This document shows, piece after piece, positions 42,392-52,682 of a stretch of 64,000 bases of DNA. This stretch comes from Euborellia annulipes (lineage: Eukaryota; Arthropoda; Insecta; Dermaptera; Anisolabididae). The stretch is taken from contig JAKCPI010014350.1 in NCBI GenBank assembly GCA_023213315.1, positions 62,001-126,000 on the forward strand, in the 5' to 3' direction. Numbering within the stretch: the first letter of the stretch is position 1; each line of letters begins with the position of its first letter. The notes under the pieces were generated by a model, which made no database searches, was not told the origin of the DNA, and saw only the letters and a program-made list of their open reading frames with translations. A program made the position numbers and the translations under genes.

Positions 42392-43036
42392 TTAAAACCA
42401 CTCAGCTTTGTCTTCAACTAACTTGTTTAGAACAGGTTGCCATTGATCTTGAATACTAATAAAGTTTTTTTGCGATTTATCAAAAACGCTTAAACCCTGC
42501 ATAGCTAAGCTACCGTAAGCAGTGCGTTCGGCAATCCACGCAACAGGCTCCTGTTCAATTTTTTCAAAAAACTGTTGAATATCTTTTGAGCTGGCACTAT
42601 TCGGTTTTACACGATTAGCAAGAAGTAAAATCTGTACTTTGCCTTTACGAATCCGCTTAATATCTTGTAAATGCTTCAAAAAGCGACGAGTACTGTCTAT
42701 ATCAAAAAATGAAGGTTGAAGTGGAGTAATAATGGCATGAGCTTCGCTGATGAGTTGCTCAGCATGTTCACCTGAAAGTGCACCAGGCGCATCAATAATT
42801 AAATAATCCAGATTTTTAGGCGCATCACCAATTGATTTTTCATGACGCCAGTCGAGACTTTGAATCGTTGCGACGCTATCGGGACGCTGTTTTAACCACT
42901 GTAAAGCCGATTTTTGATTGTCCGAATCTGCTAATGCTACTTTATATCCTTTTTGTGCCAATGCTGTTGCCAACGTAATGGCCGTCATGGTTTTTCCGCA
43001 TCCGCCCTTTTGATTTGCAATAAGTATCGTTTTCAT
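42392..43036 (-). CDS. Orphan ParA/MinD-family ATPase
   Basis: 214 residues starting [20 protein letters not shown]. The deviant Walker A KGGCGKT is complete, with the second lysine. Walker B is [11 protein letters not shown]. Close to plasmid-type ParA. No ParB-like gene or parS-like repeat is visible beside it, so it is an orphan on the chromosome. Its cargo is not known. The longer open frame to 43060 adds eight residues before this start. The frame is intact. Confidence 0.88.
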   Translation of the reverse strand: MKTILIANQKGGCGKTMTAITLATALAQKGYKVALADSDNQKSALQWLKQRPDSVATIQSLDWRHEKSIGDAPKNLDYLIIDAPGALSGEHAEQLISEAHAIITPLQPSFFDIDSTRRFLKHLQDIKRIRKGKVQILLLANRVKPNSASSKDIQQFFEKIEQEPVAWIAERTAYGSLAMQGLSVFDKSQKNFISIQDQWQPVLNKLVEDKAEWF

Positions 43037-43193
43037 AAATTCAGTTATTTTCAGCAGCACATTTGTTTATGTTTTATACCTTAGCATCTTTTTATGGGAA
43101 GGAGATGACCACATTTGACAAAAGTTTAAGCTGTTTCGTTATTTTAGATATGATTAGATCTGTAATTTTGATTCGCGCTTTTAAGGAAAATTT

Positions 43194-43661
43194 ATGTCTG
43201 TATGGCTTGCCATGCTTATTGGTGCTGGAATTGGTATCATTATCACTACTCTTATTTTATCAAATACTCGTAATGGCCGAATTAAGGCTGAATATGAGCA
43301 ATATATTGCTGAACTTGAACTCGAGCATCAACAAGCCCTTACTCAAGCACAAAAGAGAAGCGTGAATACAAGCCGTGCGGTATTGAAAGGAAAAATGGCA
43401 GAACAATTTGCCCCCATTTTGCCAGAATTTCAGTATCTACCGAGCGATGCAAAATTCATGGGCGATCCAGTGGATTATATTATTTTTGATGGATACACCG
43501 ATTTTCGGGATGGTGACGGTGCGGCAGAAGACATCAATATTATTTTACTTGATGTAAAAAGTGGTGGTGCAAGGCTCACTAAAGGCCAACAGGCAATTGC
43601 GCAAGCTGTCCAACAAGGCAATGTTCGTTTCGAAACTTTAAGAATCCAGTTAGACGATTAA
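43194..43661 (+). CDS. Membrane-anchored nuclease-like protein (Holliday junction resolvase-related)
   Basis: 155 residues. One N-terminal membrane helix (residues 3-22), a coiled-coil-like linker (30-60), then a PD-(D/E)xK-like core: GKMAEQF with Glu70, GDPVDYIIFDG with Asp94, and LLDVKSGGARLTK with Asp120 and Lys122. The family is annotated as an endonuclease distantly related to archaeal Holliday junction resolvases (PF10107). Activity is inferred only from the motif. The gene diverges from the ParA gene. Confidence 0.8.
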   Translation: MSVWLAMLIGAGIGIIITTLILSNTRNGRIKAEYEQYIAELELEHQQALTQAQKRSVNTSRAVLKGKMAEQFAPILPEFQYLPSDAKFMGDPVDYIIFDGYTDFRDGDGAAEDINIILLDVKSGGARLTKGQQAIAQAVQQGNVRFETLRIQLDD

Positions 43662-43798
43662 ACAGAAATTTGAATGCACAAAAATAGACGAAATTAAGCT
43701 GTATTGTTACTAAATTCCGATATTTTTTTCATGGCTTAAGGCTACTATAAATTGAAGATCTTGTTAATTTGATCTAGCAATATTCGAGGTGTAAAGCG

Positions 43799-44362
43799 AT
43801 GAAAAAACAACGTTTAATGATGGGCTTGTTAGCTGCTATTAGCATGAGTTCAGCATTTGCATCGACCTCAAGTGAGTATAATATTGCCAAAGGTCTGAGC
43901 CCTGTTGAAAAAGACCAGTCAATTTCTGTATTGCAACCTTTTCAGGGGAATTTCAGAATACTCGGTTCAAAAATATATCACACTGATGAGCAAGCAAAGT
44001 TTTCACCTATTGACTATGCAGTAAGCTGGGGTTTGTTTGCTCAGCCTGAGATTGCACGTCATATTTCAGTAAAACAATATGACCGTTATCTAAACTGGAA
44101 AATACCTAAATTACCTGTTCCGGCAGACCAAGCAATGCAGATGGTGTCTAACATGCACATCATTCCTGCGAACCCGCAAATCGCCCAACAGATTAAACAG
44201 GTAAAACGTGGAGATCTGGTCTATCTCAAAGGTGACCTTGTCGAAATTAAAGATAAAGATCTAGTGTGGAAGTCTTCACTTACCCCAACTGATACAGGCG
44301 ATGGTGCGTGTGAACTATTCCGTGTGCAATCTATTCATTGGGTTGAAAAGCAAAATATATAA
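43799..44362 (+). CDS. Exported protein of unknown function
   Basis: 187 residues with a signal peptide MKKQRLMMGLLAAISMSSAF ending at AFA. The mature protein contains YAVSWGLFAQPEIARHISV, a conserved-looking AQQIKQVKRGDLVYLKGDLV strand pair and a C-terminal GDGACELFRVQSIHWVE. I do not recognise a family with certainty. A single exported protein, followed by a terminator. Confidence 0.8.
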   Translation: MKKQRLMMGLLAAISMSSAFASTSSEYNIAKGLSPVEKDQSISVLQPFQGNFRILGSKIYHTDEQAKFSPIDYAVSWGLFAQPEIARHISVKQYDRYLNWKIPKLPVPADQAMQMVSNMHIIPANPQIAQQIKQVKRGDLVYLKGDLVEIKDKDLVWKSSLTPTDTGDGACELFRVQSIHWVEKQNI

Positions 44363-44365
44363 TTT

Positions 44366-44399
44366 AAAAAAGCCTTCATAAATATGAAGGCTTTTTTAG
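44366..44399. terminator. Bidirectional terminator
   Basis: Arms AAAAAAGCCTTCAT / ATGAAGGCTTTTTT around four bases, between two convergent genes. Confidence 0.93.
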
Positions 44400-44413
44400 T
44401 AAGCGTGATAGTT

Positions 44414-44944
44414 CTATTTCTGTTGTGATGCTTTCCAATATTTTAATTGGTTTTGTGCTTGTAAGTAGTCAGCAAGATCATTGATCTGCTCATCTTTAGT
44501 CGCTTGCTTATCACTGTAGTGTTTTTCTTGATTTTCCCAATATTGATAAAGTAAGCCTTGTATATAACGGCCTTGTTCAGTCTTTAAATCTAAATCTTTT
44601 AACATGGTAAGTGCAGAGCGCACATTATCAAGAGTACGCTTTTGCTCAAACTCTGCGGTTAGAGTTCCTGCTTCATGCATTTTGGCTAATTCGGTTTCCA
44701 TCTCATCGCTCATTTCTGTAAAGCGGCGGTCATAGTCCTCTAAAAGCCCAATGTCATGCGCATCATCAGCCGTTGCTGGAAAAGTCTTAACAGGTCTTTC
44801 ATTCAGTTTTTCTAAGACCTGATCGGTAGATGAGGTGGCAGAAGGTTGCTCCGTCTTAGCAGGTTCATCCGCCTTTTTACAAGCAGTAAGAAATAGGCTA
44901 GAGCAAAGCAAAGACATTAATATGATTTGAGGTGTTTTCTTCAT
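44414..44944 (-). CDS. Putative lipoprotein, unknown function
   Basis: 176 residues. Signal MKKTPQIILMSLLCSSLFLTACKK with a lipobox LTAC. The mature part is charged and helical (EMETELAKMHEAGTLTAEF, NVRSALTMLKDLDLKTEQGR), with no motif I recognise. It lies 27 bases downstream of a methyltransferase gene, so the two could be co-transcribed. Confidence 0.8.
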   Translation of the reverse strand: MKKTPQIILMSLLCSSLFLTACKKADEPAKTEQPSATSSTDQVLEKLNERPVKTFPATADDAHDIGLLEDYDRRFTEMSDEMETELAKMHEAGTLTAEFEQKRTLDNVRSALTMLKDLDLKTEQGRYIQGLLYQYWENQEKHYSDKQATKDEQINDLADYLQAQNQLKYWKASQQK

Positions 44945-44970
44945 AACTTTCAACCAAACCTATTCACTAA

Positions 44971-45759
44971 TTATTTAATGGGTAACGTACTTTTCTGAAA
45001 GTGATATGCATATGTGACATATGGAAAATCAATCTGATCTTGAGGACCTAATCCCGTAAAATCATAAACAATTTTTTCGAACTGTGCTTTGAGCTGTAAC
45101 TGATCTTTTTCAGTCATTGCAGCAATAAAACTTGTCGAGAGTAATCGTTTACTCACCACTTGTTCGACACTACCGCGTTGTGACTGTGTAAATGTTTGGA
45201 GGCTGTCAAATACAAATAAATTCTGTTGTTCAAACACATGTTTCCACTTTTCACTATGATAACGAGGGGTGTCTCCTTCAAGTGGAAGTAGAAAATCAGC
45301 TAAAGCTTTGACCCAATCTATACGCTCATCGCGTTGATTCCAAACCAACCCTAAATGTCCTTGGGGTTTTAAGATTCTATACATTTCTGTTAGGGTATCA
45401 AGGTTGTCAAACCAGTGAAAAGATTGAGCACAAATAATGGCATCAATTTTATGGTCTGCTATAGGAATTGAATGGCTAAAAGCCTGTAATGTTTTGATAT
45501 CAGGATAAACTTGTTGAAGCTGCTGTAACATCTCGCCAATTGGCTCAACCGCAATAACATCTGCATGTGTTTGTTTTAAGTAGGGTAAGAATTTGCCAGT
45601 ACCTGATCCAAGATCGATAACAGTAGAATTTTCCTGTATTTGTAGGCAATTTTGCAGCCAACTTACTATTTCTGCGGGATAATTAGGTCTAACTTGCTGA
45701 TAAAGTTCAGCAGCTGAGCTGAAGCCTTTTTGAGCGGCAGGATGTAAGGATTGTGTCAT
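44971..45759 (-). CDS. Class I SAM-dependent methyltransferase
   Basis: 262 residues. Motif I is STVIDLGSGTGKFLPYL, the acidic loop is VIAVEPIGEMLQQL, and motif IV-like region is IDAIICAQSFHWFDN. The FHWF residues are common in trans-aconitate or ubiquinone-like type 11 methyltransferases. Substrate unknown. The frame is intact. The nearest plausible partner is the lipoprotein gene downstream. Confidence 0.9.
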   Translation of the reverse strand: MTQSLHPAAQKGFSSAAELYQQVRPNYPAEIVSWLQNCLQIQENSTVIDLGSGTGKFLPYLKQTHADVIAVEPIGEMLQQLQQVYPDIKTLQAFSHSIPIADHKIDAIICAQSFHWFDNLDTLTEMYRILKPQGHLGLVWNQRDERIDWVKALADFLLPLEGDTPRYHSEKWKHVFEQQNLFVFDSLQTFTQSQRGSVEQVVSKRLLSTSFIAAMTEKDQLQLKAQFEKIVYDFTGLGPQDQIDFPYVTYAYHFQKSTLPIK

Positions 45760-45886
45760 ATTTTGCGCTTTTTAATCTGACTGGCATCTATAAAATAAGA
45801 TACTCCGCAATCATAAATTGGCAAAACACCTATTTTGTTTCATTTTTGACATTGTATGTGGGAGTAAATTTTCTTTCGGTGTGAGC

Positions 45887-47164
45887 ATGGATAAGCAAAT
45901 TATTTTTGAAGACGAACACATTAGAGCCATTTTTTTACCAGGCGATTCTAATACATTGGTTCTCTCTTTTGGCGATTTGATTACCCGAGCGAGTGGCTTA
46001 TCTATCAATGCTGAAAAGTCCCTAATTAAATACCAATATAATATTATTGGAATAATGCCAAAACAAAAATCATGGTTTCCTCAAGCGAGCATGATTGAGC
46101 TGGCGAAAACAATTTCGCCTGTTCTTCAGGGTTTTAAAAATATTGTAGGTTATGGCGGTTCGATGGGCGGCTATGCAGCAATCAAATATTCTAATTTATT
46201 GAATATGAACCGTGTGATTGCATTTGTACCTCAATATTCAATTGATCCTACTCAGGTTGAAGACCGACGCTATGCTGAGTTTTTCGATGCTGTAGCAAAC
46301 AAAGATATGCAGATCCAGCTACCAGATGTGGATGCAGCGCGTGAATACGTCATTGTTTATGACCCTTATTTCTCGATTGACCGCGAACATTACCTAAAAA
46401 TAAAAGAGCTATTACCAAACTTACATACGATTCATTTGCCATTTACTGGTCATGAAGCATTGTCAGTATTAGCAAGTTCAAGTTTATTGCATGATTTTAT
46501 TGAGCATGAATTTGACGAAATTTATTTTTATCAACAGGTTCGCAAAGTCAAAAAGCAAAGTAAATTTTATTTCCGTAATGTACTTGCACATGTTCTTACG
46601 CATCATGATGACATGTTGTTAAAAATATTACGCCAAAATGATTTTCAGCTTGATGAACGTTATTTTGATAATCCACTTAAACAGGCTATTACCCGTAGTC
46701 TTATAAAAGCAAAGCAGGCAACTGAGCTAGACTTCCAAAAACTGGGTATTAAGGTACAACAAACTCAGCAAGAGGTGAATTATAAAGAGGGGTTACAGAA
46801 CAGCTTCGGCTCAATTTTGGTATTCAACCTCATTAATTCAAAGTTTGAGAGTTATACTCTAGATGTTCTGTTAGTAAATAAGAATTATTTGATTCCAATT
46901 GTGGCTGAACACACTGGTGTAGTACACATTGAATTAAATAATGAAACTTATTTGTTAGGAATGAATGATCGCAAAATCATTAAATTGTTCAAGCACGAAG
47001 AGCCTTTAACATCTGATATGAGTCCATTTGTAATCAAAAAGTATTCCGACTTTTTTGCAATCAGCTATAAACAATTAAATTTATCTTGTGACGAACATGG
47101 GATGTGTGAATTTATAGAAGGTTCAATCCAGCCTACTGAACAACTGCTCTCAATCAGCTATTAA
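45887..47164 (+). CDS. Alpha/beta-hydrolase-like protein with C-terminal extension
   Basis: 425 residues from ATG-45887; an in-frame TTG at 45818 extends it by 23 residues. The nucleophile elbow GYGGSMGGYAAIKYS places Ser92. Candidate partners are an Asp in VIVYDPYFSIDREH and a His in LPFTGHEALSVL. The C-terminal half (residues about 215-425) is unlike a classical hydrolase and reads VLAHVLTHHDDMLLKILRQND, then a beta-rich end. I do not recognise a named family. A single gene, followed by a weak terminator. Confidence 0.75.
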   Translation: MDKQIIFEDEHIRAIFLPGDSNTLVLSFGDLITRASGLSINAEKSLIKYQYNIIGIMPKQKSWFPQASMIELAKTISPVLQGFKNIVGYGGSMGGYAAIKYSNLLNMNRVIAFVPQYSIDPTQVEDRRYAEFFDAVANKDMQIQLPDVDAAREYVIVYDPYFSIDREHYLKIKELLPNLHTIHLPFTGHEALSVLASSSLLHDFIEHEFDEIYFYQQVRKVKKQSKFYFRNVLAHVLTHHDDMLLKILRQNDFQLDERYFDNPLKQAITRSLIKAKQATELDFQKLGIKVQQTQQEVNYKEGLQNSFGSILVFNLINSKFESYTLDVLLVNKNYLIPIVAEHTGVVHIELNNETYLLGMNDRKIIKLFKHEEPLTSDMSPFVIKKYSDFFAISYKQLNLSCDEHGMCEFIEGSIQPTEQLLSISY

Positions 47165-47577
47165 AACGCTATAGTGGTTAAATAAAGCTCAGGTCTAAAG
47201 ATTTGGGCTTTATTTTTTGCTTAAAAAATATTTTTTTATTAATTTATTTGTATATTAAATTCAAAGTCATTATTTAAATAAATGATGTGTTTGTTTTGCG
47301 AATATATAGCGTATTAAATACAAGAATTATAAATTAGCGGAAAAAATATCATGCTTTAAAGTAAATGATATCTGTATATATATAAATTAAATAAATGATC
47401 CAAGGCTAATTAAAATACAACTATAACTTTAAATTTAAATAAGTATTTGTTTTTTATTTATATATTATTTATGTGATGAGAGGTTGTTTAAAATAAGTTC
47501 ACTCTTCAAAGATAATTGCATATTTATTTTTTTATCCTAAAATGATTTTTTACTAAATTGTCGTTACAGTTTTTTAT
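47165..47577. other. AT-rich intergenic region before the amino-acid permease
   Basis: 413 bases, with terminator-like arms AAAGCTCA / TGGGCTTT at 47184-47211, then strongly AT-rich DNA with no gene. Confidence 0.65.
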
Positions 47578-49010
47578 ATGCAATCATTAAATAATCGGAA
47601 TAATGATGCATCGCAACATGGAAGTTCTGCACCTTTGAAACGAGCAATGAGTACTCGACATTTGGTGATGATCTCCTTGGCGGTGCCATAGGAACAGGTC
47701 TTTTTTTAGGGTCGGGTGATGTCATTTCCCAAGCTGGCCCGATTGGCGCAATTATTTCTTATTTTTTAGGCGGTTTAATTGCTTATACCGTGATGTTATG
47801 TCTCGGTGAACTTGCAGTTCATGTACCCGAATCGGGTTCTTTTGGCGAATATGCCCGCCGTTATATCGGTCCCGGTACGGGCTATATGATTACTTGGCTG
47901 TACTGGTTAACTTGGACTGCCACTTTGGGAACTGAGTTTACTGCCGCAGCTTTATTGGTTCGGGAATGGTTTCCAACTACTTCTGTTTGGGCGTGGACTT
48001 TGTGTTTTGGCGCCTTAGTTTTTTTCCTGAATGTTAGTTCAACGCGATTGTTTGCCGAGTCTGAATTTTGGTTGGCACTCGTCAAAGTTATTACAATTAT
48101 CTGTTTTATTGGTTTGGGCTTGTTGGCAATTTTTGGTTTTATTCCTTTCCACGGACATGAGACAGCACCATTATTTAGTAATTTGACGGCAGAAGGTTGG
48201 TTTCCTCACGGTTTATTTCCAATTTTTGCAACTATGCTGATCGTTAATTTCGCATTTTCGGGTACTGAGTTAATCGGAGTGGCGGCTGGTGAAACTGAAA
48301 ATCCTGAAAAGACTGTTCCAAAGGCGATTAATGCAGCCATTTGGCGCCTATTAATTTTCTTTGTTGGCACAATTGTTGTGATTACTTCACTATTGCCATT
48401 CGAGCTTGCAGGTTTGAATGCAAACGAAGTAAGTAATAGCCCCTTTGTAACTGTGTTTAATTACATTGGTATCCCTTATGCAGAAGACATTATTCGCTTT
48501 GTAATCATTACGGCTTTACTCTCAGCTGCCAATTCTGGTTTATTTGCTGCTTCACGTATGATGTGGTCACTTTCAGTAAAAAACCAATTACCAAAAATAT
48601 TTTCAAAGCTTACTCCTTCAGGAACACCAATCGTTGCTCTTATTGTGACGATGTTTGGTGCAATACCCGGATTGCTTTCAGAGCAGTTTGCCCCTGAGAC
48701 GATCTTTAAAAATTTATTAGGTGTTGCAGCATTTACTATGGTGGTTGTGTGGATTGCAATTTGTGTATCTCAATTCAATTTCCGTAGACAGTGGTATAAA
48801 TCTGGTAAAACAGCAAAAGATTTACGTTTCGCTGCCCCTTTATTTCCTTTGACTCCAATTGTGGGTGGTCTGTTCTGTGCTATTACGTGTATCAGTATGG
48901 TGGCTGATCCTTCGATGCACGTCGGCTTTATCTGTTGTATTATTTTTATTCTTCTATGTTATGCCAGCTACTTCATTTTTTATCACAAGAAAGATGTAGT
49001 ACAGAGCTAA
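47578..49010 (+). CDS. Amino acid permease (APC superfamily, AAT type), one frameshift
   Basis: About 478 residues. It begins MQSLNNRNNDASQHGSSAPL and is broken near 47685, where one base is missing in the SLGGAIGTGLFLG helix. The rest is continuous, with twelve helices and residues such as LIAYTVMLCLGELAVHVPES and NFAFSGTELIGVAAGETENP. Such permeases take up amino acids by proton symport. The substrate cannot be assigned. Arginine or a related basic amino acid would fit the ast operon downstream, but the 1-kb gap makes that weak. A terminator follows at 49039. Confidence 0.88.
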
Positions 49011-50038
49011 TCCGTATATGTCTTCTCAAGCGTAGTCTAAAGGTCCCATTTGGGACCTTTTTTATGGTTTGTAGGAAATTAAAAACGGGTGAATTATATA
49101 TTTTTAAAAAAATGTTTTTTTGTTTTTAATCATGGAAACAAATGTTGTTTTATAAATTTACCATTTTTCAGTTTTTTATTAATATTTATTTATTATAAAT
49201 ATTTGATTAAGTCTATGTTTAGTCTTGTTATTTAATTAAGAGTTATTTTTAGTTTTTTAAAGTGGATGGGTAGAGTGGTTATAATATGGATTTATTGTGG
49301 AGAATAGTTGGTTTTTTGGTGATTTTTAAAAAATTAAATTTACTAAATCTTTGTTATGTAATACAAAAATTTTTTACATTTTTTGTATTTATGAGTTTTT
49401 AATTTCTATAATTTTTCTTTATTAGAGTTAATGGTTTTTTAATATTTGTTGTTTTTTTATTATAAAAAATAATGTGATTTGATTATTTTTCTTTGCTTAT
49501 TTATTTTAAAATGTTCTAAATGAGCGTGCTCTATGCTATATTTATTGGAAGATTTTATATCTATGCTGCGGCTTAATTTTAAGCAGTATGTGTAGAAATA
49601 ATTAATCTGTAGGATTATTGAACAAAGTTTATTTTTAAAAAGACTAATGGAGGGATCTATCGATTAGTCAAAAATAATTTTATGGACTCATGGTTCTTGT
49701 GAATCATGGTTCTTTTTAACTCCCAAACGGTTATGTCACTTCTTTTGTATTCATATTTCAGCCGGCTGGTTTTAGTGGGTTGTGGTTAGTTTTTGCTTTT
49801 ATAAAGCTTTCTTTATAAAAGTAATTTAGACAAAAGAAAACTTGTAAAAAGATATCGATATATAAAAGTAGATCGTACTTTTAGTATCAACAAATGGAAT
49901 TTAAAAAGTCTGATGCTTTAGAAGGGCAAAAGATTTGGTAAATAAACTAAGGCATTGTTATTGCAAAGTTTTAGTTGCTAAATAATAAAGATTGCAGATT
50001 TATCAAATCTGAATCTATGAAGGTATATAGGAAAAAAG
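49011..50038. other. 1-kb very AT-rich non-coding region before gdhA
   Basis: No plausible gene in either strand. It contains the permease terminator (49039-49064), a run of A/T with little other sequence to about 49560, a stem GACTAAT / ATTAGTC (49642-49669), and a direct repeat TCATGGTTCTT at 49688-49698 and 49704-49714. The gdhA promoter must lie in it. A regulatory RNA is possible but unproven. Confidence 0.7.
49039..49064 (+). terminator. Terminator after the amino-acid permease
   Basis: Arms AAAGGTCCCA / TGGGACCTTT around two bases and T6. Confidence 0.93.
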
Positions 50039-51313
50039 ATGGCAGATCTTTCATACGTAAATGAAAACAGCGATGCTTGGCAAACTTACTTGGCACAAAT
50101 TGACCGTGTTGCTCCATATTTAGGTCACTTAGAAGAGTTTATCGACACTTTAAAACGCCCAAAACGTGCGCTTATTGTAGATGTGCCAATTGTAATGGAT
50201 GACGGTTCTATCCAGCACTTTGAAGGTTACCGCGTACAACACAACTTGTCTCGTGGCCCCGGTAAAGGCGGTGTTCGTTACCATCCAAATGTTGATTTGA
50301 ATGAAGTGATGGCGTTGTCTGCATGGATGACAATTAAAACTGCTGTTTTGAACTTGCCATTTGGCGGTGCAAAAGGTGGTATTCGTGTTGATCCGCGTAA
50401 ATTATCAAATCGTGAATTAGAGCGTTTGACTCGACGTTATACGACTGAAATCGGTCACATTATTGGGCCTCAAAAAGATATCCCTGCTCCAGACGTTGGT
50501 ACAAATGCCAACATTATGGGCTGGATGATGGATACTTATTCTACGAGCCAAGGTTACACAGTAACAGGTGTTGTAACTGGTAAACCAGTTCACCTAGGTG
50601 GTTCTTTAGGTCGTGTAAAAGCGACTGGTCGTGGTGTATTTGTTACAGGCCGCGAAGTAGCTGCAAAAATCAATTTACCAATTGAAGGCGCGAAAATTGC
50701 CATTCAAGGTTTTGGTAACGTAGGTAGTGAAGCTGCTTTCTTGTTTGTTGAATCGAAAGCGAAAGTTACACACGTTCAAGACCATACAGGCACTATTTTC
50801 AATGCTGATGGTATTGACCTTGAAGCGTTACGTGATCACGTAAATGCAAATCAAGGTGGTGTTGGCGGCTTCGCTGGTGCGCAATCAATTGCTGATGAAG
50901 ATTTCTGGACAGCAGAAGTTGACATTATTGTTCCTGCTGCATTGGAAGGTCAAATCACTGTTGAACGTGCTCAAAAACTTAAAGCTAAGTTGATTTTAGA
51001 AGGTGCAAACGGCCCGACTTATCCTAAAGCTGAAGATGTGTTGGTTGAGCGTGGCATTGTTGTAGTACCTGACGTTGTATGTAACGCCGGCGGTGTAACT
51101 GTAAGTTACTTCGAATGGGTTCAAGACATGGCGAGCTACTTCTGGACCGAAGAAGAAATCAATGAGCGTTTAGACAAATTGATGGTTCAAGCTATGGATG
51201 ACGTTTGGAACGCAGCGAATAGCAACGCTTGTACTTTACGTACAGCAGCTTACATCTTGGCATGTGAGCGTATTTTAAAAGCTCGTAAAGAGCGCGGTAT
51301 TTTCCCAGGCTAA
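50039..51313 (+). CDS. gdhA: Glutamate dehydrogenase (NAD-type, catabolic)
   Basis: 424 residues, the length of the hexameric small-subunit enzymes. The glutamate-binding motif is [17 protein letters not shown] and the dinucleotide motif is [19 protein letters not shown]. The end of the pathway is [20 protein letters not shown]. It deaminates glutamate to 2-oxoglutarate and ammonia. It lies directly upstream of astC. The ast pathway produces glutamate from arginine, so this gene completes its use as carbon source. The frame is intact. Confidence 0.96.
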   Translation: MADLSYVNENSDAWQTYLAQIDRVAPYLGHLEEFIDTLKRPKRALIVDVPIVMDDGSIQHFEGYRVQHNLSRGPGKGGVRYHPNVDLNEVMALSAWMTIKTAVLNLPFGGAKGGIRVDPRKLSNRELERLTRRYTTEIGHIIGPQKDIPAPDVGTNANIMGWMMDTYSTSQGYTVTGVVTGKPVHLGGSLGRVKATGRGVFVTGREVAAKINLPIEGAKIAIQGFGNVGSEAAFLFVESKAKVTHVQDHTGTIFNADGIDLEALRDHVNANQGGVGGFAGAQSIADEDFWTAEVDIIVPAALEGQITVERAQKLKAKLILEGANGPTYPKAEDVLVERGIVVVPDVVCNAGGVTVSYFEWVQDMASYFWTEEEINERLDKLMVQAMDDVWNAANSNACTLRTAAYILACERILKARKERGIFPG

Positions 51314-51331
51314 TCTGCGGAAATTACTTTT

Positions 51332-51395
51332 AGAAAAAGTGGTCTGAGCAAATATAAAGGATGTTATAGGGTCTATTTGTTCAGCCGCTTTTTCT
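51332..51395 (+). terminator. Long hairpin between gdhA and astC
   Basis: Arms AGAAAAAGTGG / CCGCTTTTTCT with an inner pairing TGAGCAAATA / TATTTGTTCA. No extended T run follows. It may end or attenuate transcripts between gdhA and the ast genes. Confidence 0.6.
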
Positions 51396-51449
51396 GAATT
51401 ATTAAAATTCAAGTGATATCGAATATATTAAATAAATACTGAGGTAAGC

Positions 51450-52665
51450 ATGGAACAGCCAATTTCTGTAACTCGAAGCAACTTTAACGACTGGATGGTT
51501 CCAGTTTTTGCACCGGCAAACTTCATTCCTGTACGTGGCGAAGGTTCACGTATCTGGGATCAAGAAAATAAAGAATATATTGATTTTGCAGGCGGGATTG
51601 CAGTAAACGCATTAGGTCATGCGCATCCAGTGGCAGTGAATGCTTTAACAGAACAAGCAACAAAACTTTGGCATGTGGGCAATGGTTATACCAATGAACC
51701 TGTTCTACGCCTTGCAAAACAACTCACTGAAAATACATTTTGCAGACAAGGTATTCTTCTGTAACTCAGGTGCAGAAGCTAACGAAGCGGCACTAAAACT
51801 TGCACGTAAAGTGGGTCTAGACAGCGGTGTTGCTGGTAAAAGTGGCATCGTGGCATTTAAAAATGCTTTCCACGGTCGTACCTTATTTACTGTTTCAGCA
51901 GGTGGTCAGCCTAAATATTCACAAGACTTTGCGCCGCTTCCAAACGGAATTAACCATGTTACCTTTAATGATTTAGAAGCAGCAAAAGCGGTAATTAATG
52001 AGCAAACATGTGCAGTTATTGTTGAGCCAATACAAGGTGAAGGCGGCGTTATTCCGGCTGACATCGAATTTTTAAAAGGCTTACGCGCACTATGTGATGA
52101 GTTTGGTGCCTTACTTATTTTTGATGAAGTACAAACTGGTGTCGGCCGTACAGGTTCACTTTATGCCTATATGAACACTGGCGTTATTCCAGATGTGCTT
52201 ACGACTGCAAAAGCATTAGGTGGTGGTTTCCCAGTGGGTGCAATGTTAACAACCGATAAGTTTGCACCGCATTTTTCGGTCGGTACGCACGGTACGACTT
52301 ACGGTGGTAACCCGTTAGCAAGTGCAGTTGCAGGTGCAGTATTCGAATTTATTAATACACCTGAAGTGCTTGAAGGTGTAAAGCATCGTTATCAATATTT
52401 CCTTAACGCACTTAATACTTTAAATGCTGAACATCAGATTTTTGAAGAAATTCGAGGTCAAGGTTTACTCATTGGTTGCGTATTAAAAGCTGAATATGCA
52501 GGAAAAGCGAAAGATATTACGACTTGGGCAGGTGAGGAAGGATTACTTGCTTTAATTGCAGGTCCAGATGTTGTTCGTTTTACTCCGTCTCTCATTATTC
52601 CTGAACAAGATATTGATGAAGGGATTGCTCGTTTAAAAAGAGCATTGGCAAAATTGGCTAAATAA
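51450..52665 (+). CDS. astC: Succinylornithine transaminase, one frameshift
   Basis: About 404 residues in two pieces joined near 51740, where one extra T in TTTT breaks [18 protein letters not shown]. Class III PLP aminotransferase. It has [51 protein letters not shown] and the PLP lysine in [16 protein letters not shown]. AstC transfers the amino group of N-succinylornithine to 2-oxoglutarate, giving glutamate and succinylglutamate semialdehyde. First gene of the ast operon. Confidence 0.93.
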
Positions 52666-52682
52666 AAAAAGGAAAGCTAGCC

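Noticed and set aside
42392..43661. ParA plus nuclease-like gene as a plasmid or defence remnant
   Set aside because: The genes are divergent, no mobile-element gene or repeat is near, and neither family is specific to defence.
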